DNA from: Adiantum capillus-veneris
Lineage: Eukaryota > Streptophyta > Polypodiopsida > Polypodiales > Pteridaceae
DNA length: 64,000 nt
Direction of reading: 5' to 3'
Assembly: GCA_014529385.2 (NCBI GenBank)
Contig: CM043948.1
Coordinates: forward strand, 76,990,291-77,054,290
Part shown: positions 11,897 through 21,710 of the stretch, one piece after another
Numbering within the stretch: the first letter of the stretch is position 1
Layout: every line of letters starts with the position of its first letter
Notes under the pieces: generated by a model
What the model was told of the DNA's origin: nothing
The model's database searches: none
What the model saw: the letters and a program-made list of their open reading frames with translations, nothing else
Program-made: the position numbers and the translations under genes

Positions 11897-12244
11897 GCCT
11901 TCTTGGTTTTGCTTGGCATCGACCACGGCTCGGTTCAGCAACGTGGGAGCAACCGCCACTAGCTCCTCTCTCACATTTTTGTCCCGCTTTTCATGAGGTT
12001 ACTGGGTACACCTTAAACCCAAGGTTTGGCAATGAACCAAAAAATCCACTCATTGGTAGCTAATGTTTTGACCTACACCCTATCTATTCAAGGGGGGGGG
12101 GGGGGGCTACTACCATAGCACCAGGTTATGGATACACTAGAAATCCTTGGTTGTGAGAGAACCTAAAACTCACGGTTGTTGAGTACACCAAAAACTCGAG
12201 GTATCATGCGAGTGATTTTTCTAGTTCGGGCTTGAGGGGGAGAT

Positions 12245-12499
12245 TGTTGGGTTCAAGCCCTGTATCGTCTACCTATGGGAACATATCCCTATAGCATGCA
12301 AATATAGCTACACTACGTTTACAAGTGTGCATGGCACTTTTGCTTTATATATTGTAAGGTTCTTTACAAAGAAAAATAATCAAGTATGGCGTGTTTTTAT
12401 TGTTACTCTGTCGACTATCTCCTCTCTCTCTCCTTGCTTTGCACGCTCACCATGGCTTTTCCTGCTCAGTGGCACCCACCATATCCTCATCTCCTAACA
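12245..12499 (+). repeat. TRIM 3' LTR
   Basis: 255 bp, TGTTGGG...CTAACA, preceded by the polypurine tract ttgagggggagat (12232-12244). It carries a much shorter CT run than the 5' copy. Confidence 0.85.
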
Positions 12500-13363
12500 A
12501 TACGCCTCCTCTTTTCCTAGGAGGATGTGGAAAATCCAGAGCATAATGACCTTCATTGCCATAGTTATAACAACGGCCACGCAGTTTCCTGTCTCTACCT
12601 CTTTCTCCTCTTTCTTGTCCTGTATCCATTACCCTTAGTTGCAACTTCTACATTTGTTGAGATGGATCTTGGACTATACGTACCCAATGTTGTGGAATAA
12701 CTGCCATGAATTGATTCCCATGATTCTCCTCCTTGAACAGCATCACAAGGGCTCTATGGTTGAGTAGGAATCATTGCCTCATATCCCATCACACCTTGCT
12801 CGATCTTATTTTTAATCTTTTTGCTCTTGGACCGTGTATTTTTCACTGCATCATTACAATTCTTTGGTCTTTCAAAGTCCACCTTTTCTTGCACCTTAGG
12901 ATACAAGCATGCCATGATTTTATCCGTCTTAAAGTGATTCTCATTAGCCAATTGCATGGCTGCCGCCAACTCTACCCAACATGCTTCAAAACAATCAAGA
13001 AACATATTGAAATCTTCACTTACATCTTGTTTAAGGGCTTTAAGCTTCACATCCATCTCAACTGGAGATGCCTCCTTGCCAAAATCATGTAGAAACCGTG
13101 CACGTAGAGCCGGCCATACATGCCTCAGCTCTCCTTCTAAGCTTCGAACCACACCTTAGCTTTGCCTTGCATAACCAAAGAAAAAATATGCATCTTGCTA
13201 TCTTTGTTAGGCATACGTAGTGATAGCATGCAGAGCTCAAAATCCACCATCCACTCATTTGGACTCTCTTCGCCTGTTAAAAGTGGTCCATAGCTCAATA
13301 TTGCCATGCTTTCCGATGCAAAAAATTTGTGCCTTCTTGTTAATCTAGGAGCAATCAATGTGT

Positions 13364-13381
13364 TCCTCAGTGGGGGCACCA
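13364..13381 (-). promoter_or_regulatory. Primer-binding site of the 2775-15331 element
   Basis: On the minus strand TGGTGCCCCCACTGAGGA lies five bases inside the 5' LTR end. TGG at its start pairs with the CCA end of a tRNA. The same 18 bases occur at 59513-59530 next to the LTR of another element, which supports the assignment. I cannot say which tRNA is used. Confidence 0.7.
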
Positions 13382-13386
13382 AAAGA

Positions 13387-15331
13387 TGGAGAGGGGGAAT
13401 AGGGAACACACCCAAAACACGTACAAACTGCCTTTGTATAGCTTAAGACATTCACAGCACCCATGTCCTCTCAAAAATACCTTCAAAAAGTATAAATGAC
13501 ACTAGCAGGCCTTGCCTACATACTTCCTAATGCGCACACAACCGACAAGATCATCACACCACATGCATGCACCATTGTGGTTCATTTTGGCACTTCCAAC
13601 TCACACAACACCTCTTACTCACTCTCTCTACACACAGATACCATAGATTCAGGGGGCACACACATCCATAATTAACATCGCGGAACAAAGACGAGAGCAC
13701 GAGAAATGGGGGGGCGGGGGGGGGGGGGGGGGGGGGAATCGACACCACACAGGGCAAAAACAACTTGATCTTGATCAAAAAAACATTTATAACATCATGA
13801 GCGCCAAAACTATGGCCGTTTGAAAAAAACACACCCTTGAGGCTCCACAGGCAAAACTATCAAAAAAACTCCTCCAAGAAGACTCCCAAAATGACCAAAA
13901 AAATATTTTTTATAGGGATGCTCGCCAATTTTTGGCAAGCTTTTCTTCATTGGCCCTTTCCAATGCTCGACTTGGCAATTTCTAGAGAGGGCTGCTCCCT
14001 TGGGTCAAAATTCCACCTCCTCTCTCTCTCTCTCCTGCTACTTTCACATGAATCCGAGGGGCACTAGCGCTAGCATTAGCACTCCTTTGCCTTCAGTATA
14101 TGAGGGAGGGGGGGGGGGGGGGGGGGGGGGGCTTGCAGGACCCTGTGTGAAGTATCCTTTAAGGGCACCACAAGTCCAATGCTAGATCCACCGCCAATAG
14201 CCACTACCACCCACACACCGCCAAATACCACACGTCCCAAGAGCACCACCATGCCAAATTCCACCACACGCAACGCTCGTGAGTGCACTCCATAGCCGGA
14301 CCAAGGGGGAGCTCTCCCTCCCTCCTTCTTGGTGGATGCCAACAATGGGTGCACCTGCTCGAGTATATGTACACTTTGCCTCTTGCTTGCGACAGCACAT
14401 ATGGGACTATGGCCTGCATCATGTGGCACTACTTGGGATGTCCACCCCCTTGTGGGTTGAAAAAGTTCTCTATAAAACTCCATAAGAAACAATTATTTTC
14501 CCCAACTTAAAGGCAGCCCCATTCCCTGCTCCAATACAAAAAGCTCCTTTTGTAAAGCCACACCAAAATCGCATCTTGCCGACTCCAAATCTCGAGAACC
14601 CTACCGTATTTCTCCTCCTCTGTGGCCTTGAACACTGCGTGCCAATTTGGCCAAAAACCACATGTGACGGTTCGTACTTCCTCGACGACTGCTCTTGACT
14701 TCAGTCTGCCATATCTCGCCGCCCGAGATCTCGATTGATGAGTCTTCAATTTGGGTTGGCTTCATATACTGCATACAACCCTTGAGAACCTTGGAAAGCC
14801 CAAAAGGATTCTAGATGGCATGCCTACCAAGGCGGTCAAAACGTACCAAAATTGGCCCCCTTGAAAACTTCATCGGTCCATAGCTTGCCCATCTGAACTT
14901 CGATTGGCAATCTGAAAAGACCGACATGCACCATAGTTCAATCAGTTTGATTCTATCCACTTACATCAGCCAAATGACCATTCATCTACACATGCCTAAC
15001 CCGGCGGGGATCTACAAAGCACTCCACCTTCAAACTATAATGAAATTTACACCATAGCTTTGATTGAGGAGCCATCTGGGCCCGCTTGGAAAGCACCTTG
15101 AAGACTACATCTTGCCACATATATCCAACACTTTGGACACCTTGAGAAGCCAATCTATTTAGCCCATCATGGAGCCTTTCTTGCCTAAAAACCCACCATA
15201 AACATGCATCCCCACATCTGCCTAGCTGACCTGGACCCCTACACATGCTTTAGCACTTTGTCTTGCATATGCAGACACCCTTAGCCCTGCCTTGCATTGT
15301 TCACAAACACTGACCATCTTTAGTTGCACCA
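13387..15331 (-). repeat. 5' LTR of the 2775-15331 Ty3 element
   Basis: About 1.95 kb, direct repeat of 2775-4641. It includes two G homopolymer tracts (about 13705-13737 and 14110-14131); the second corresponds to the one in the 3' LTR. Open frames here (for example 14076-14492) mirror those of the 3' LTR and are not genes. Confidence 0.85.
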
Positions 15332-15440
15332 ACGTTAAAACATAGGATCCCAAAACGCTTGAGGAAGCTACAGTGCAGGCTCATATCCACGACGATCCAA
15401 ATGAAAACATACTGATAGCACACACATGCATGACACTTTA
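15332..15440 (+). pseudogene. Ty3 gag pseudogene, right part
   Basis: Immediately after the nested element the plus strand reads 'VKT*DPKTLEEATVQAHIH' and 'DDPNENI', which is the continuation of the Gag that stopped at 2774 ('RGLNHELKKYI'). Plant Ty3 Gags have a PKTLEEA helix shortly after this point. One in-frame stop is visible. About 100 bases later the gag ends and no protease or reverse transcriptase follows, so most of pol has been deleted before the integrase tail at 15572. Confidence 0.75.
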
Positions 15441-15571
15441 AATGAACGTGCATCTCACAGTCATTATTAGAGCCAAACAAAAATCTGCCTCATTTGATGC
15501 GTCCAAAATCCCAAGAGGCCTCATGGCCATTTGCCAAATGAGGATTTTAAAAAAGAAAAAAAGGATAGGTT

Positions 15572-16217
15572 TTGTTTTATTTTCTTGAAAAGTGGACATA
15601 TGAAAAGATTGTACCAAGGGGAAATCTGTTGCCTAGGGTAAGGAGAAGCGGTGCACATGGTGCAATTACTTTCCTTGATATGCTAAAAATTGCTTGTCAA
15701 AACGTTCAACAAGCACAAGCTCGATACAAGAGGTATGCTAATGAGAAACGTCAACAAGTCACCTTCATGGACGGCGAAGAGGTATTCTTACTTATTTCAA
15801 AGCATTCAAAAAGTTTGAAAAATGGTCCAACACCTAAGTTATCTCCTAGATATTACGGACCATTAAAAATACTCAAGCGAGTTTGTTATATGACCTACAG
15901 ACTTTCTTTACATGCGTATTCTTGTATTCATCCAATTTTTCGTATGTCATTTACGTAAGCGTTTGCAGAGGGATGACAATGTAACCGATCATCAGGTTCT
16001 GCTCAATTTTATTGAACCTCCAACTCGGCTACATAAACCCGAGCATATTCTTGACTACCATGAATTACAAACTCATCATCATGTGTGTTGTCAAGCATTA
16101 GCCAAGTGGAAAGACCGGCCTGAAAAAGGCACCACTTGGACAAATATCAGTGTTGTTACAAAGAAATACATATTTTTGGTTTTCAAAGACAAAAACGCTT
16201 CTCTAAGGGAGGGCTAA
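15572..16217 (+). pseudogene. Ty3 integrase C-terminus with chromodomain-like tail
   Basis: Two overlapping frames (15572-15958, 15912-16217) cover the end of an integrase. They read 'QARYKRYANEKRQQVTFMDG', 'KLSPRYYGPLKILKRVCYM', 'SLHAYSCIHPIFRMSF', then 'PEHILDYHELQTHHHVCCQ', 'ALAKWKDRP'. The YYGPLKI part is the GPF/Y module. The final segment with the WK...P..TTW pattern resembles the degenerate chromodomain of chromoviruses. One frameshift separates module and tail. It is the better-preserved relative of 640-1135. Confidence 0.75.
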
Positions 16218-16539
16218 TGCAAGGGGTAGGCAAGCCGGGCAAGGTCCTTGTGGGAACACATCATAAAGACACGACTACCCTAAAAAATGAGTCAGGGTAG
16301 GTGAGTGGAGTTCCCAAAGACGCTTGGTCTTATGCAGGTCCTTGCACGTGTCAAGTATGCATGTTAGGAGGGGCTCTATAAGAAAACATGGCTTTGATAG
16401 TTACTAGCACAAGCCACCTCAACCCCCTTTATAAGGTAGTAGAGCCCCCGTACCCGGTTCTCATCAGGTCTCTATCTGGCTCAGCTACCCTTGGCCTTAC
16501 ATTACTTCCCTCTTGGAGAAGTGTTTTCACCTTCAAAAC
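16218..16539. other. Spacer between two facing Ty3 ends
   Basis: The purine run gggaggg at 16208-16214 closes the plus-strand element, so this spacer may be a remnant of its 3' LTR, but no second copy is present to confirm it. No gene is supported. Confidence 0.3.
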
Positions 16540-18540
16540 AAAAGTGGGACAATTCTTCATAAGAGCGCTAATGTTTTCTCAAGTGGCGCCTTCTTGAGGT
16601 CACTCTTTCTATATAGCTAATGTTTGACAATACACATAATGACGAGTTCGTAAATCATGGTAGTCGAGGATGCGCTCGAGTTCATGCGGTTTGGTTGGAG
16701 ATCGACCAAAACCTGATGATCGATTACATCCCTATGCAAGCATTTACGTAAACCCGATGAATACAAGAGTAAGCAGGTAAAGAAACTTTATAGACCATAT
16801 CACTAACTCGCAAGTATTTTAAACGGCCCACAATATCAAGGAGATAACTTATGTGTTGGCCAGTTTTCAGAATTTTCGAATGCTTTGAAACACGTAAGCA
16901 TACTTCATTACCTTCATAAAGGTCACTTGCCAACGTTTCTCATAAGCATACTTCTTGTATCGATCTTGAGCTTGTCCAACATTTTGACGAGCAATTTTCA
17001 ACATGTCCATGCAATCTTGCATTAATTTTCAACATGTCCATATAATCTTACATAAAATCCTTGACTTGCTAAATTCTATCAATAGCCAACTCCCCTGTAG
17101 TTGGCGCTCAAAGTTGAAAACCATACATAAACATGAAAGGACTAAAATGTGTTGTAATATGCTTAACACTATTATGAGCAAACTCCAAATCAGAGTGCTT
17201 CTTGCTAATGCATGCTCATAGTATATCCTTTAGCACTTGGTTAACTCGTTCAATCTCCCCATCTGTTTCTGGATGATTTACAGTACTAACATTGAGTTAT
17301 GTTCCCAAGCTTTAAAAAGATAGACCTCCACAAATGAATGTTAAATTTAGGATAACAATCACTCACAATGTTGTTGGGCAATCCATATAACCGATACACA
17401 AAGAGCTTGGTCTAGGAAGTTGACTTAATCAAAATAAACTTACAAAGTTTAGTCAACCGGTCTACAATCACCCATATTGAGTCATGTCTCTGTATGGTGG
17501 TTGGTAGTCCCAATATGAAATCCATTGAGATACTTTTTCATTTTCCATTGGAAATCTTGAAAGGATACAAGACATCTCTTTCCTTCAAGCGCTCTCCTTT
17601 ATAAACTTGGACGTGCATCAAAACTTTGTTGTTGATCTTCCCCCCAACAAAATGCTTTGCCTTTAGCTTTCAACTCGTCCGTCATAAGAATGACAATTTG
17701 GGTGTAGTTTTTAACACACCTTCAATAAAAACTTGTAAATTCCAAAAATTTGGAGCTCTTTCAAAAATTTTGGTGAAAACCAATTTCGAATCATATCCAC
17801 TTTGGATTTATCCATATGTAGTTTGACAACAAAGATTACATGTCTTGTTCTTTCAAGAAATCACACTTAGTTTCTTTAGCATACAGTTTGTGATGTCGTA
17901 ACAGATCATATACTTACCTCAAATGATGTAAGTGCTCTTCTCCAGATGCATTGTACACTAAAATATCATCAAGGAAAACAATGACAAATTTACCCTTGTA
18001 TGGTTTCAAAACATTGTTGAGTGTCATAAAAGTAGAGTGTCATAAAAGTAACCGACGCATTGATTAAGCCGAAAGGTATAACCAAAAACTCATCATTTCC
18101 AAACCTTATTCGGAAAACAATCCTAGACATGTCAACAAGCCGAAATCACACTTCGTGATACCTTGACCACAAATCTATTGTTATAAAAATACGGACATGG
18201 TGAACTTGTCAAATACTTATACGCCCATGGTAATGAATATTTATTCTTAATGGTAATCATATTCGAATTTCAATAATCAACACACGTCTGCACACTACCT
18301 TCACCAACAAAATGAAAAATTACCATGAAAAGGTAGGTTGAATAAACCCTCTACTGAGGTAGTCAACGAGCTAACGTTCCACCTCAATAGCCTCAAAACA
18401 ACTCACTTGGTAAGGTCGATTCCTAATGGGCTTACAACTTGTAACCACACCTACGTTGTGCTACACAAAATGCTTCAATGGTAACCTAAGAGGTAAATCT
18501 TCTGTCAATATGTAAGTGGTTCATGTCCCAAGTCTCCTCT
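16540..18540 (-). pseudogene. Ty3 pol remnant, chromodomain lineage, minus strand
   Basis: Read from 18400 downwards, the minus strand gives a reverse transcriptase with 'KPYKGKFVIVFLDDILVYN' (the YxDD box as FLDD, about 18000-17930), then a shortened RNase H region. An integrase core follows with 'MDFILGLPTTIQRHDSIW' and 'VIVDRLTKLCKFILIKS' (about 17540-17410), then a C-terminus over 16933-16560 similar to 15690-16160, including the chromodomain-like tail. Stops and frameshifts abound. It is tail-to-tail with 15572-16217 and probably the same family. Confidence 0.75.
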
Positions 18541-18916
18541 AAGGAGTCGTAACAAACGACACCATTTAGGAGAATAATATGAGATTCTAGAAGCCAAATG
18601 AGATTCAAAAATCCTGAGAAAGATAGCTTGATTTCATGATTCATGGCGCAATTCCTAATCATTCAGAAAATGAAAAAAACTAGTCTTGCTTGGTGGGCCT
18701 TGCTATGTAACATCTATAGAATATAGCAGAGCATTTCGAAATTGACATTTAACATCGCTCATTGAATGGAACAGAAGCATGACTAATTTGGCAATGGCAG
18801 CACTACGTGGAAGGCATCTATACATTTGGAAGATACTATTGGTTTTTTTTTACAAGAGACAGAGTTTAGTGCTTAAATCAATAGAGACTTTAGGAGTGAT
18901 TGTAGAACTGTTATTA
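18541..18916. other. Unassigned stretch
   Basis: Lies between the Ty3 remnant and the last visible exon of the minus-strand gene. No gene, repeat or terminator is recognisable. If the gene at 18917-20477 originally had more 3' exons, they are not visible here. Confidence 0.3.
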
Positions 18917-19517
18917 TTATTTTTTTAATGGGAGGATACAAAATTTTTCTTTTCTGCACAGCAAAAGCAAAAAAAAAAAGGAAATAGGATTAGTGCAAGA
19001 TTGCATGCTAGAACCTGAGAATATTAGACTATATATTTGAGTGAGATATTTGGTGAACTTTTTTGTCACACTGATCGATACAATTATAATGCTAAGCAAT
19101 TGTGTATGTAGTTGTCGAGCAGAGAGAATATGTTTTATGTAGTCAGGTGCATGGATGACAATATATCTTTGATTGGAATTAGTTGTTTTACAAGAACTAC
19201 AAGCCGTCCATGAGTATTTAACTTCTACATGTTCCAAAGCGCCCAATAATAATACTGAAGTGAGTTCATCAGGACTGTCTATTTCATTTGGCTCATGACC
19301 TTGTTTGTCATTGTACGTGAGATTTGCCACCACGCAAGAGGGACACAATTCTAGATTGTGAGAAAAGATGTCACATTGCATGATCCAATCTTTATATAGT
19401 GAAGTAATTTCAAACCATGACCTAGCATACCGGTGAGCTAGTTTCAACTTGGTTGCAGTTCGCTCCCTGGATTTTTGACGCTTGGGGTGTAACCGTGTAA
19501 GCCTTGAGAACTTCATA
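18917..19517 (-). CDS. Candidate last visible exon of an unidentified multi-exon gene
   Basis: A 199-residue frame on the minus strand starts just inside the acceptor ggtatcag (19518-19525). Joined to the AG left over from the exon at 19733-19792, the codon becomes AGT and the frame stays open. The protein is basic at first ('RLHPKRQKSRERTATKLKLA'). It has two CxxC pairs ('LELCPSCVVA' and 'WTACSSC'), then a segment 'APDYIKHILSARQLHTQLL'. The final 60 residues are low complexity and may be intron or UTR. A competing acceptor (actag, 19524) gives a shorter reading, 'RYQYEVLKAYTVTPQASKI', ending at a stop at 19422. I do not recognise the family. Confidence 0.45.
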
Positions 19518-19732
19518 CTGATACCTAGTATGCGAGAAGCGAGGACAAATATAGTATGACATCAACTGTTTAGGTCTAATTAGCATATACAAATGTTGAT
19601 TGACATCGAGTACATAGTTCTGAAATCATCATGCATGTAAAGCAAACTGAAGAAACACTGTACAAAATTCTGAAACAAGCAAATTAATAAAGCATCAATG
19701 GATTACAAATTGAAATGAAGTGCTTTACTGAC

Positions 19733-19792
19733 CTGAAATGTTGTACAGATGGTTTTGGACTGTCCAAGCTACACGCTGATCTTTGACTCAAG
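19733..19792 (-). CDS. Internal exon of an unidentified gene
   Basis: 60 bases between a strong acceptor (ccttttttgtag) and a strong donor (CAG|GTCAGT). With one carried-in base pair from the previous exon it reads 'ALSQRSACSLDSPKPSVQHF' without a stop, which supports real splicing. The phase agrees with both neighbouring exons. Confidence 0.55.
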
Positions 19793-20057
19793 CTACAAAA
19801 AAGGAATGTGAATAGTTAAACATTTTATCTTGCAATGAAGCGCTAAAAATTGAAGATGGTAAGTATACAGTGCACGTCATGCAGAAGTGCCATACAAAAG
19901 TATGGTGGAGATTTGGCACTGTGGTCTCTCCAAAAATTATAAGAAACAGAAGCCGTGCCCTGCCCCGTAGCATTTATGTGTTGCGCTAAGCAAACACATA
20001 GTCATGGAGAGTTGGATAGAGATAACGAACCTCACAGTGTAGTCGAGTGGGAGTTAC

Positions 20058-20101
20058 GCTTGTGCAATCGAAACGTCCAGTGTTTTGAGTATATGATCTC
20101 C
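20058..20101 (-). CDS. Small internal exon of an unidentified gene
   Basis: 44 bases between the acceptor ggtatggcag and the donor AAGC|GTAACT. In phase with the first exon it reads 'GDHILKTLDVSIAQ' plus two carried bases. The acceptor has a poor pyrimidine tract, so this exon is less certain than the other two. The intron on each side is about 260 bp. Confidence 0.5.
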
Positions 20102-20360
20102 CTGCCATACCCAAAATACGCATCAGGATAAATATAGGGCATGCAATATACTGATTAAGCTTAAAGAGAAATAGATCTAATTTTATTGCACGCTCAATAG
20201 CTGAGTCTGATAAGAACATTGCCAAAGAGAAACTCAAAAAAAAAAAACACTGATGGAAAACCGCTATCATTGAAGAGCGCTTCCAATGTTTCACTTGTTG
20301 TTATCAACCCATCAATCTGTGGGGCTAGCATATTCACCAATCATCCATAGATTTGTATAC

Positions 20361-20477
20361 CTCAAGCTTGCCTTCAAATGGAGCAGGAGGCACTTCAAGT
20401 ACGGTCGCTGTCAAACAAGCAGCATGGTCACCTCGCCCGCATTCGAAGCGCACATAGCTATGGACCACATTCTCCAT
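20361..20477 (-). CDS. First exon of an unidentified gene
   Basis: 117 bases, exactly 39 codons, from ATG at 20477 to the donor GAG|GTATAC. The protein begins 'MENVVHSYVRFECGRGDHAA' and continues 'CLTATVLEVPPAPFEGKLE'. An in-frame stop just upstream makes this ATG the likely start, and a TATA-like element lies 40-50 bases upstream. With the following exons, the predicted product is about 270 residues. No family is recognised. The 3' end lies close to a Ty3 remnant and may be incomplete. Confidence 0.5.
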
Positions 20478-20516
20478 CACGTCAACGACGTAAACCAGTG
20501 ATTTTTGACGCTATCT

Positions 20517-20526
20517 CTATATAAAC
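20517..20526 (-). promoter_or_regulatory. TATA-like element upstream of the unidentified gene
   Basis: The plus strand reads tatataaac, so the motif is close to a TATA box on either strand. On the minus strand (tttatata) it is about 40-50 bases before the ATG at 20477. It could equally serve a plus-strand transcript starting near 20550, but the plus-strand frame there (20533-21084) has no recognisable content. Confidence 0.35.
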
Positions 20527-20559
20527 GGTACTGTGCATCTAGATTCCAATCAACCTCCT

Positions 20560-21362
20560 CTGCCTAGCGAGATAACCTCCTTGCAGAACGCACAGTTCTC
20601 AAGCTCCTCTCCCTATGAACATTATCTCCTTGCTTTAGTGTGCAACCATCCTTCCTGCACAGCAAATACGAGGCTTCTTTCTGATCTCTCTCTCTCTCTC
20701 TCTCCGATGGTCACCTTGCACCGTGCTCGACAACCACTCTCTCTCTCACACGCACTTCTCAAATCTTTGATGGCCACCCTGCACCATGCTCTGACAGCCA
20801 TTCTACACCATGCATTTCTCGGCAGTTGTTCGTCTTGTAGTGCCATGCTCCTCCACCCTGCAGCATGCCCTCATCGAGCTACTTCAACATCTGCAGCCCC
20901 AAATCTCGTTGCACCACCTTGCAGCAAGCCCGTCCTAATTTTCCAAATCTTTGATTCTCCCTTTGTCATTAAGATAGAAGGCCCGTGTTTCTTGATGCAT
21001 GTCTGCAATCTTGCTTTTAGGGGGGAGAACAATTACATGAGTGTTGGTGAGCAAAACTTTCTACGAAGCACTCAGGAATCTTAGCACCATCCTCGCTCAT
21101 ACTTTGGAAAAGCGTTTCGTGCTTGATGAACGCTGCTAACACCTTGTCAAAATAGATGATATTGGCTTCAAACTATGTGCAGACCAAGGACAAGCACTTT
21201 CAATCAACCATATAAAAAGTCTGGCACACGAAAATCTCTCACGCTATTGAGATGGAGATTTCTTGCCCAAGCCCGTGAGCTCTCTGTGCCGTAGCTCTCT
21301 CCTCTCCCCTGACATGGTCGCCCGATTGAGCATGGTCTTTGCTTGGCGCGACGAGGTAGTAG

Positions 21363-21414
<52 letters not shown>

Positions 21415-21514
21415 AAAGTAGCCATGGAACCAACCCTGCTCGTGCTACTGTCTGATCTCTTTTAATGCTACAAACAGAGGCACTCAAAAGCTACTAGGTG
21501 GCTGACAAGGCTTC

Positions 21515-21569
<55 letters not shown>

Positions 21570-21662
21570 GCTATGGAACCAACCCTGCTCGTGCTACTGT
21601 CTGGTCTGTTTTAATGCTGCAACGGAGGCACTCAAAAGCTACTAGGTGACTGACAAGGCTCC

Positions 21663-21710
<48 letters not shown>

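Larger units (their letters stand above)
11576..12499 (+). mobile_element. TRIM (miniature LTR retrotransposon), 924 bp
   Basis: Two direct LTRs (11576-11880 and 12245-12499) enclose only 364 bp. The internal part starts with tccggtatcagagctt, the complement of initiator Met-tRNA used by most plant Ty1/copia elements, and ends with the purine tract ttgagggggagat before the second LTR. LTRs begin TGTTGGG and end CTAACA. Flanks are atatg (11571-11575) and atacg (12500-12504), a target duplication with one transition. There is no coding capacity, so this is a textbook TRIM in arrangement. It sits within the gag of the surrounding Ty3 element, near its zinc knuckle. Confidence 0.88.
11040..13360 (-). 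pseudogene. gag of the 2775-15331 element (split by a TRIM)
   Basis: From the primer site at about 13364, the minus strand gives a Gag capsid over 13415-12754 (open pieces 13137-13415 and 12754-13152) with 'MVDFELCMLSLRM', 'FSLVMQGKAKVWFEA', 'VWPALRARFLHDFGKEASP', 'DVSEDFNMFLDCFEACW'. A decayed zinc knuckle follows at about 12545-12590, 'CYNYGNEGHYALDF', where the second and last Cys of CX2CX4HX4C are Tyr and Phe. The TRIM at 11576-12499 follows, then a basic, Lys/Arg-rich segment (11224-11499) leading to the protease. It is not functional. Confidence 0.75.
2775..15331 (-). mobile_element. Complete two-LTR Ty3 retrotransposon, inactivated, with nested insertions
   Basis: A minus-strand element bounded by direct LTRs at 2775-4641 (3') and 13387-15331 (5'). 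In element order it has a primer site, gag, protease, reverse transcriptase, RNase H, a second RNase-H-like domain and integrase, which is Ty3 order. LTR ends are TGGAG...CACCA. Flanks are acat (2771-2774) and acgt (15332-15335), a probable 4-bp target duplication with one transition. The site is inside an older gag whose reading frame continues across it. Two later insertions sit inside (8071-10871 and 11576-12499). Stops, frameshifts and lost catalytic residues show it is dead. Without the insertions it would be about 8.8 kb. Confidence 0.85.

Noticed and set aside
20533-21084. 183-residue plus-strand frame after a TATA-like sequence
   Set aside because: Composition follows CT repeats (Leu/Ser/His), no domain is recognisable, and the TATA element fits the minus-strand gene equally well.
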